A DNA stretch of 64,000 nucleotides, from assembly GCF_014648135.1 (NCBI RefSeq), contig NZ_BMQN01000013.1:28303-92302 (forward strand). The letters are read 5' to 3'. Shown here in pieces: positions 58,797 through 64,000 of this stretch; position 1 is the stretch's first letter, and every line of letters starts with the position of its first letter. This DNA comes from Deinococcus sedimenti (GTDB taxonomy: Bacteria > Deinococcota > Deinococci > Deinococcales > Deinococcaceae). A program made the translations under genes and the position numbers. Below the pieces are notes generated by a model. That model did not search any database and was not told the origin of the DNA. It saw only the letters and a list, made by a program, of their open reading frames with translations.

Positions 58797-58896
58797 GCAG
58801 CGAACGGAGCGAGGAGCCGCCGAGGACTGCGCTCGGAAGAGGACCTGAGGGTCGGCCTGTTGCCCCCAGGGTGAAGCTGAACTCCCCAGTGAGTCC
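58797..58896 (+). repeat. Degenerate copy of repeat family F2
   Basis: GCGAACGGAGCGAGGAGCCG, then CCTGTTGCCCCCAGGGTGAA and CTGAACTCCCCAGTGAG, align loosely with the second half of copy a (35396-35492). It lies downstream of the cyclase gene, in its direction. The remainder of the 225-base gap shows nothing else. Confidence 0.45.
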
Positions 58897-58944
58897 GGAG
58901 GACGGGCGCGGCGGGCGGCGCCGGGGCGCTACACTCGCCCGTGG

Positions 58945-60885
<1,941 letters not shown>

Positions 60886-60940
60886 CCGGCCGCCCCCACC
60901 CTTCTCAGCCGCGCATGACATTTGCTTTAACCGCCGCGCC

Positions 60941-60946
60941 TACACT
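60941..60946 (+). promoter_or_regulatory. -10 box of tatA
   Basis: TACACT lies 56 bases before the tatA ATG, so the message has a 5' UTR. An AT-rich stretch (TTTGCTTTAA) lies just upstream. Confidence 0.5.
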
Positions 60947-61002
60947 GAGACTCAACGAAACGGCCCCAGTAGACAGTCGGGGCCCGAGGAGGAACGAACC
61001 GC

Positions 61003-61356
61003 ATGCCCAATATCGGACCCGCTGAACTGCTGGTGATTCTGCTTGTCGCCCTGGTCGTCTTCGGCCCCCGCAAACTCCCGGAACTCGGCAAGAGCCTCGG
61101 CGCGGGCCTGCGCGAATTCCGCAGGAGCACCCAGGGACTGAAGGAAGATTTCGAGGGCAGCATGCGCGACACGCCCCCCGGCCCCGCCCCCGTACAGACC
61201 ATCCACGCGCCCGCCCAGGCCGTCGCAGCGCCCGTCGCGGCAGCAGCTGCTCAGCCCACCCCGGCAGTTCCCGCCCCGGCAGCTGCGGCGGCTGCCCCCG
61301 CGCAGCCGGTCACGGCCGACACGGTCACGGCCCCCGCCCCCCGCGAACACGTGTGA
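61003..61356 (+). CDS. tatA: Twin-arginine translocase subunit TatA
   Basis: A 117-residue protein with one membrane helix (about 6-22, ELLVILLVALVVF), the FGP hinge (FGPRKLPELGKSLG), an amphipathic helix and an Ala/Pro-rich tail (about 65-110) of low complexity. It forms the pore part of the Tat pathway, which exports folded cofactor proteins. GAGGAGG sits about 10 bases before the ATG. tatC is not in the window. Probable clients here are the IorB-type subunit and the YkuE-like phosphoesterase. Confidence 0.93.
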   Translation: MPNIGPAELLVILLVALVVFGPRKLPELGKSLGAGLREFRRSTQGLKEDFEGSMRDTPPGPAPVQTIHAPAQAVAAPVAAAAAQPTPAVPAPAAAAAAPAQPVTADTVTAPAPREHV

Positions 61357-61500
61357 CCGACCGAACCTACTGACCGGGCCGCTCCTGCGGGCAGCCCCAG
61401 GTGGGTGGGGGGCCGTCCCCCCCGGTTCCTTGAATTCACGCCAAGGCGCTTCGCGTGCTCCATTACCCACGCCGACCCGCCCCAGGCCTACCATCGATTC

Positions 61501-61779
61501 ATGAGCCCTGCGTCGCGCCTGAACCTGCTGGTGATCATCCCCCACCGGTGGTGCGCCGTGCCGGACGCCCTGACTGACCTGCGCGCCCGCCTCGCCGACG
61601 ACTTCGGCGCAGCCCTGCACTTACGGCGGGCCGCCGGTCCCCTGCCCGCCCCGCTGACCGTCTTCGCGGGCTACTGGGCGCCGCACACGCAGGAGTTCGC
61701 GTGGTGGAACCTTGAACCTCACCTGGAGCGGGCATTCGTGGACCTCAGCTGGGTCGACGACGCGCTCCAGGCCAGCTGA
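61501..61779 (+). CDS. Small protein of unknown function
   Basis: 92 residues, no recognised family. LNLLVIIPHRWCAVPDAL begins it and AWWNLEPHLERAFVDLSWVD ends it. It is aromatic-rich and acidic, with no signal. TACCAT (61489-61494) lies 6 bases before the ATG. A GGGGGG/CCCCCC hairpin near 61411-61426 separates it from tatA. Confidence 0.5.
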   Translation: MSPASRLNLLVIIPHRWCAVPDALTDLRARLADDFGAALHLRRAAGPLPAPLTVFAGYWAPHTQEFAWWNLEPHLERAFVDLSWVDDALQAS

Positions 61780-61895
61780 CCCCACCTCGGGCCCGGTCCG
61801 CCCCACTCGCGGCGTCCTGCCGGTCATCTGCGGTCTGCCGACACTGCCCGGCTTGTTGGGCTGCGGAAGTTATGACGCCTCCCAGGAGTTTCTGA

Positions 61896-62048
61896 ATGCT
61901 GGCCCACGTGCGCCGCGCCGCGCTCTTCGGGGTGGATGCAGTATCGGCGGAGGTCGAGGTGGACGTCTCGCCGGGCCTGCCTGCATTCACCATCTCCGGC
62001 TCGGTCTATCAGATCATCCACAGGTGTCCACAGGCGGGGTGTGGATGA
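61896..62048 (+). pseudogene. comM 5' copy 1 (50-residue open frame)
   Basis: AALFGVDAV...[15 protein letters not shown] is the conserved start of ComM/YifB (Mg-chelatase-like protein). After about 33 residues it departs to SGSVYQIIH and a short tail. AGGAG lies 7 bases before the ATG, so it can still be translated. A second copy is at 62958. The two differ mostly at third codon positions. The tail contains three DnaA-box-like 9-mers (62014-62022, 62024-62032, 62040-62048). Confidence 0.6.
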
Positions 62049-62113
62049 AGAAAAACACCTCCACCCCAGCGCTCAGGCCAGGGTGGGGGCGTTGATGACA
62101 TCTATCTTCAGGG

Positions 62114-62539
62114 TTACTTCTTAACCACGTTGCACCAGGCCAGGATCACGTCCTTCTCGCCCTGGAACCAGACGCCGGCGTACCAGACCTTGGGGTCCTT
62201 CAGGACGAATTGCTCGTAGCCGCCACCATCTTCGGTTTCCCCGTCATCCAGTGAGGTGAACTTGAACGTTTTCGGGATTTTCGCGTTCAGGTCCTTCGCG
62301 ATGGCGGCAGGGCTTCCTTCCCAGTACAGCAATTCGTGGTATTTGCATTGTCCGTTGAGGCTGTCAGCGACCTCTTCGAGCAGGCCGACCATTTCGTCGG
62401 AGAAGTCCTCGTCGGTGAGTTCAAGGGCTCCTTTGGGGAGCTGGAAGCCGGTGAGGTTGGATTTGGTGACGAAGTCAGAGGCAAATGCTGTCGGGACGAG
62501 CAGGGTCGCAACCATGAAGAGTGCAAATTTAATTCTCAT
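62114..62539 (-). CDS. Secreted small protein of unknown function
   Basis: 141 residues with a Sec signal peptide (KFALFMVATLLVPTAFAS, cleavage near residue 20). The mature part is acidic, with two Cys residues (one near 64, one near 136), and ends ILAWCNVVKK. GC content is clearly below the surrounding genes, suggesting recent acquisition. GAGGG is immediately before the ATG. It lies between the two comM-like copies. No homology recognised. Confidence 0.65.
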   Translation of the reverse strand: MRIKFALFMVATLLVPTAFASDFVTKSNLTGFQLPKGALELTDEDFSDEMVGLLEEVADSLNGQCKYHELLYWEGSPAAIAKDLNAKIPKTFKFTSLDDGETEDGGGYEQFVLKDPKVWYAGVWFQGEKDVILAWCNVVKK

Positions 62540-62595
62540 CCCTCACTATGTCCCCCTGCTGCGCCAAACACCAATGGGGGGGGTAGGGTGTCACT

Positions 62596-62870
62596 TCACC
62601 CGCCGGGGAACAGTCGCCGGAAGGCCATCTCGACGAGCATGGCGGCGAAGGGGCTGTCCAGCAGCAGGCGCAGCCACTGGGCGCTGGGCGGCCTGCACCG
62701 CGGCTTCCAGCAGCGCGCCCACTTCCATCCACGTCGCGCCGTCGCGCAGGGCCTGCGCCTTGCTGACGAGGTTGGGCAGGTGCTTGTCGAGCCACGGCTG
62801 CACGGTGGGGGCGTCGAGGGCGGTGCCGGAGCGGGTGGCGGCGCTTGATCCACCTCTCCCCCATCTACTA
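62596..62870 (-). pseudogene. Remnant of an unknown gene, frameshifted and 5'-truncated
   Basis: One frame reads TVQPWLDKHLPNLVSKAQAL, DGATWMEVGALLEAAVQA. About 62671-62690 the sense continues in the next frame as AQWLRLLLDSPFAAMLVEMA, FRRLFPGG, then stop at 62596. No start codon fits; the 5' end is lost towards the second comM-like copy. Confidence 0.55.
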
Positions 62871-62957
62871 CCCCCATTTCTGCGCTGATGTGCGGTCCGT
62901 TGGGGATTCCGGGCTTGTTAGCCTGCGGGTCACATGTGGCGTTCTGGGGGTCGGTGA

Positions 62958-63113
62958 GTGCTGGCGCGGGTGCGGAGCGCGGCGTTGTTCGGGGTGGACG
63001 CAGTATCGGTGGAGGTCGAGGTGGACGTCTCGCCGGGCCTGCCTGCATTCACGATTCCCGGCTCAGTCTACCAGATCACCCATAATTTTTTACACAAAGG
63101 AAGTAATCTATGA
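62958..63113 (+). pseudogene. comM 5' copy 2 (51-residue open frame)
   Basis: GTG-started frame with [20 protein letters not shown] then [17 protein letters not shown], parallel to copy 1. Sequence similarity to copy 1 covers about 62900-63085. The GC-rich DNA ends at ATCACCCAT and AT-rich DNA follows. The frame continues to a TGA that overlaps the ATG of the next gene (ATGA), so it could feed ribosomes into that gene. Confidence 0.6.
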
Positions 63114-63764
63114 TCAAGTTTCTCCTATCGATTCTTCTGCTTTCAACAACTTCTACAGCCGCGTCTATCCAGAAATTTCCGAATGTCCCGCTTCGAGGTG
63201 CCTCGACTTGGCTTATCGGCAGCGTGGGTAATGGGTGGACCATATCTTCAGACCCAAAAGTATGGAGGAATGACGCATACACTGTTGCCGTATCACAACT
63301 CACCCCTTCAAAAAACGGAGGGCGGAATGCCGTCTGCTCCAAATATTCATTTGATGCCACTGGGCAGAAAATGATTCTTAGACAGCTTAAGCTTACCGTA
63401 CCCGCGAACTTTCAATATTCAGATAGACTAAAATCTAAACATGCAGACAGATTCACGCTGTCAACAGGACCCTTTATTTGTATAATGACCGGCGGATCGA
63501 ATGCATCAAAGAAAACAATAAAATTCTCAGACGGCTTCTACTACCCATCAGACATTCCAGCTATCAAATTTAAACTTTACGAATACGAAGGCCATCCAGC
63601 GATTGACATTGTACCCAGATAGTTTGTATTTCGAAATAGATTCAGGACTAGTTAGATCAGAGCAGCATCCAAATGGAAAAGGTGAGGACATTCTCTTTCT
63701 TGCGCGACTTACCCGAGCAAAAGAGAAGGCGGAGAGCACTCTAGAACACGGTCAGGTTTATTGA
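63110..63764 (+). pseudogene. AT-rich secreted-protein gene, frameshifted and cut by an IS
   Basis: The ATG at 63110 opens a signal peptide ([17 protein letters not shown]) and 170 codons ending at 63622. The region is strikingly AT-rich for this genome. Removing one base near 63615-63619 would join IDIVP to a well-formed continuation in the next frame (DSLYFEIDSGLVRSEQ, KGEDILFLARLTRAKEKAES) ending at 63764. The last residues (about TLEHGQVY) probably come from the inserted IS. AAGGAAG sits 7 bases before the ATG. No family recognised; foreign origin is likely. Confidence 0.6.
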
Positions 63765-64000
63765 TCGCGGTGAAGATCTGAGTTGATAGACTTGCCACAT
63801 GCCCGGTTGGCAACCGACCCACTACTCCCGCGCTCAACTCGAGGAGCGCCGCCTCGCTGCTCTCGCATGGATTGAACGCGGAACCCATCGGAACCAGGAG
63901 ATTGCGAATCACTTCGGTGTCTCCGTCCATACGGTCTACACCTGGAAAGCACGATTGCGACGCAATGGTGGCCTGAAGGCCACCATTGCCAGTGGCGCAA
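63744..64000 (+). mobile_element. Left end of an IS630-type insertion sequence (partial)
   Basis: A TA dinucleotide (63742-63743), the target of IS630/Tc1-type elements, precedes sequence beginning GAACACGGTCAGG and a transposase gene. The right end lies beyond the window, so the terminal repeats cannot be compared and the boundary is a guess. Confidence 0.5.
63799..64000 (+). CDS. IS630-family transposase, N-terminal part
   Basis: 67 codons are visible and the frame runs off the right edge. RRLAALAWIERGTHRNQEIA and NHFGVSVHTVYTWKARLRRN form a helix-turn-helix as in IS630 OrfA or the N-terminus of full transposases. TAGACT (63787-63792) lies 6 bases before the ATG. A perfect 11-bp inverted repeat (63963-63988) lies within the frame. 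Confidence 0.8.
   Translation, partial: MPGWQPTHYSRAQLEERRLAALAWIERGTHRNQEIANHFGVSVHTVYTWKARLRRNGGLKATIASGA

Noticed and set aside
62014..62048. Three DnaA-box-like 9-mers as a replication origin
   Set aside because: There are only near-matches in GC-rich DNA, with no AT-rich unwinding region, dnaA, dnaN or partition genes nearby. They overlap the end of the comM-like frame.
63963..63988. Perfect inverted repeat (CAATGGTGGCC...GGCCACCATTG) as an IS end
   Set aside because: It lies inside the transposase reading frame, about 165 bases past its start, so it cannot be the terminal repeat of this element.

Overview
The window looks like a chromosomal segment of a Deinococcus-like bacterium. It is uniformly GC-rich, with strong third-position G/C bias. 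Many genes have a TANNNT -10 box only 5-9 bases before the start codon, which is the leaderless arrangement known from Deinococcus. The gene content also fits: a quinoprotein-type Ser/Thr kinase, several Nudix proteins, a NadV/macro-domain pair and Cox-type molybdoenzyme helpers. The genus assignment is an inference from content, since no rRNA is present.

Layout. 1-10.2 kb: the end of a G8-domain lipoprotein; a nicotinamide-salvage operon (nadV plus a macro-domain protein) behind a palindromic upstream region; dnaX; NAD malic enzyme; a thioesterase; a YihY/BrkB membrane protein. 10.2-21.5 kb: hisA, a glycosyltransferase, tRNA-Leu(CAG), chrA, a two-subunit molybdenum hydroxylase (IorA/IorB type), a DinB-family gene coupled to an unknown gene, and gatC-serS. 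21.5-33.7 kb: a serine hydrolase, mscL, a PDZ/radical-SAM DUF512 protein, a glycosyltransferase divergent from a double-Nudix protein, a frameshifted gene, and pheS-Nudix-pheT behind a leader ORF and attenuator-like hairpin. 33.8-46.4 kb: a K+/H+ antiporter, a GGDEF-EAL protein, glyA, a SnoaL-like protein and gltB-gltD. 46.6-61.4 kb: two metallophosphoesterases, an Xaa-Pro peptidase, a group related to molybdoenzyme maturation (MocA-like, CoxG, CoxD-like ATPase, CoxE-like VWA protein), an ABC exporter, a TPR-GGDEF cyclase, the kinase with a PQQ-type propeller, and tatA. 61.8-64 kb: an accessory zone with two short comM-like 5' copies, secreted small proteins of lower GC, a broken gene and the left end of an IS630-type element.

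Between the genes lie several families of short structured repeats. Most full copies start just 3' of a gene and run in that gene's direction. Two families fold into hairpins whose arms change sequence between copies yet still pair. These repeats, the coupled mini-ORFs (before pheS, before the CoxD-like ATPase, and the comM-like copies) and the accessory right end are the least explained parts of the window.

How the genes may work together: TatA can export the Tat-signal molybdoenzyme and the Tat-signal phosphoesterase; the MocA/CoxD/CoxE/CoxG group may mature the molybdenum hydroxylase 35 kb away; NadV and the macro protein link NAD salvage to ADP-ribose handling; glyA, gltBD, hisA, serS, gatC and pheST are housekeeping amino-acid and translation genes.
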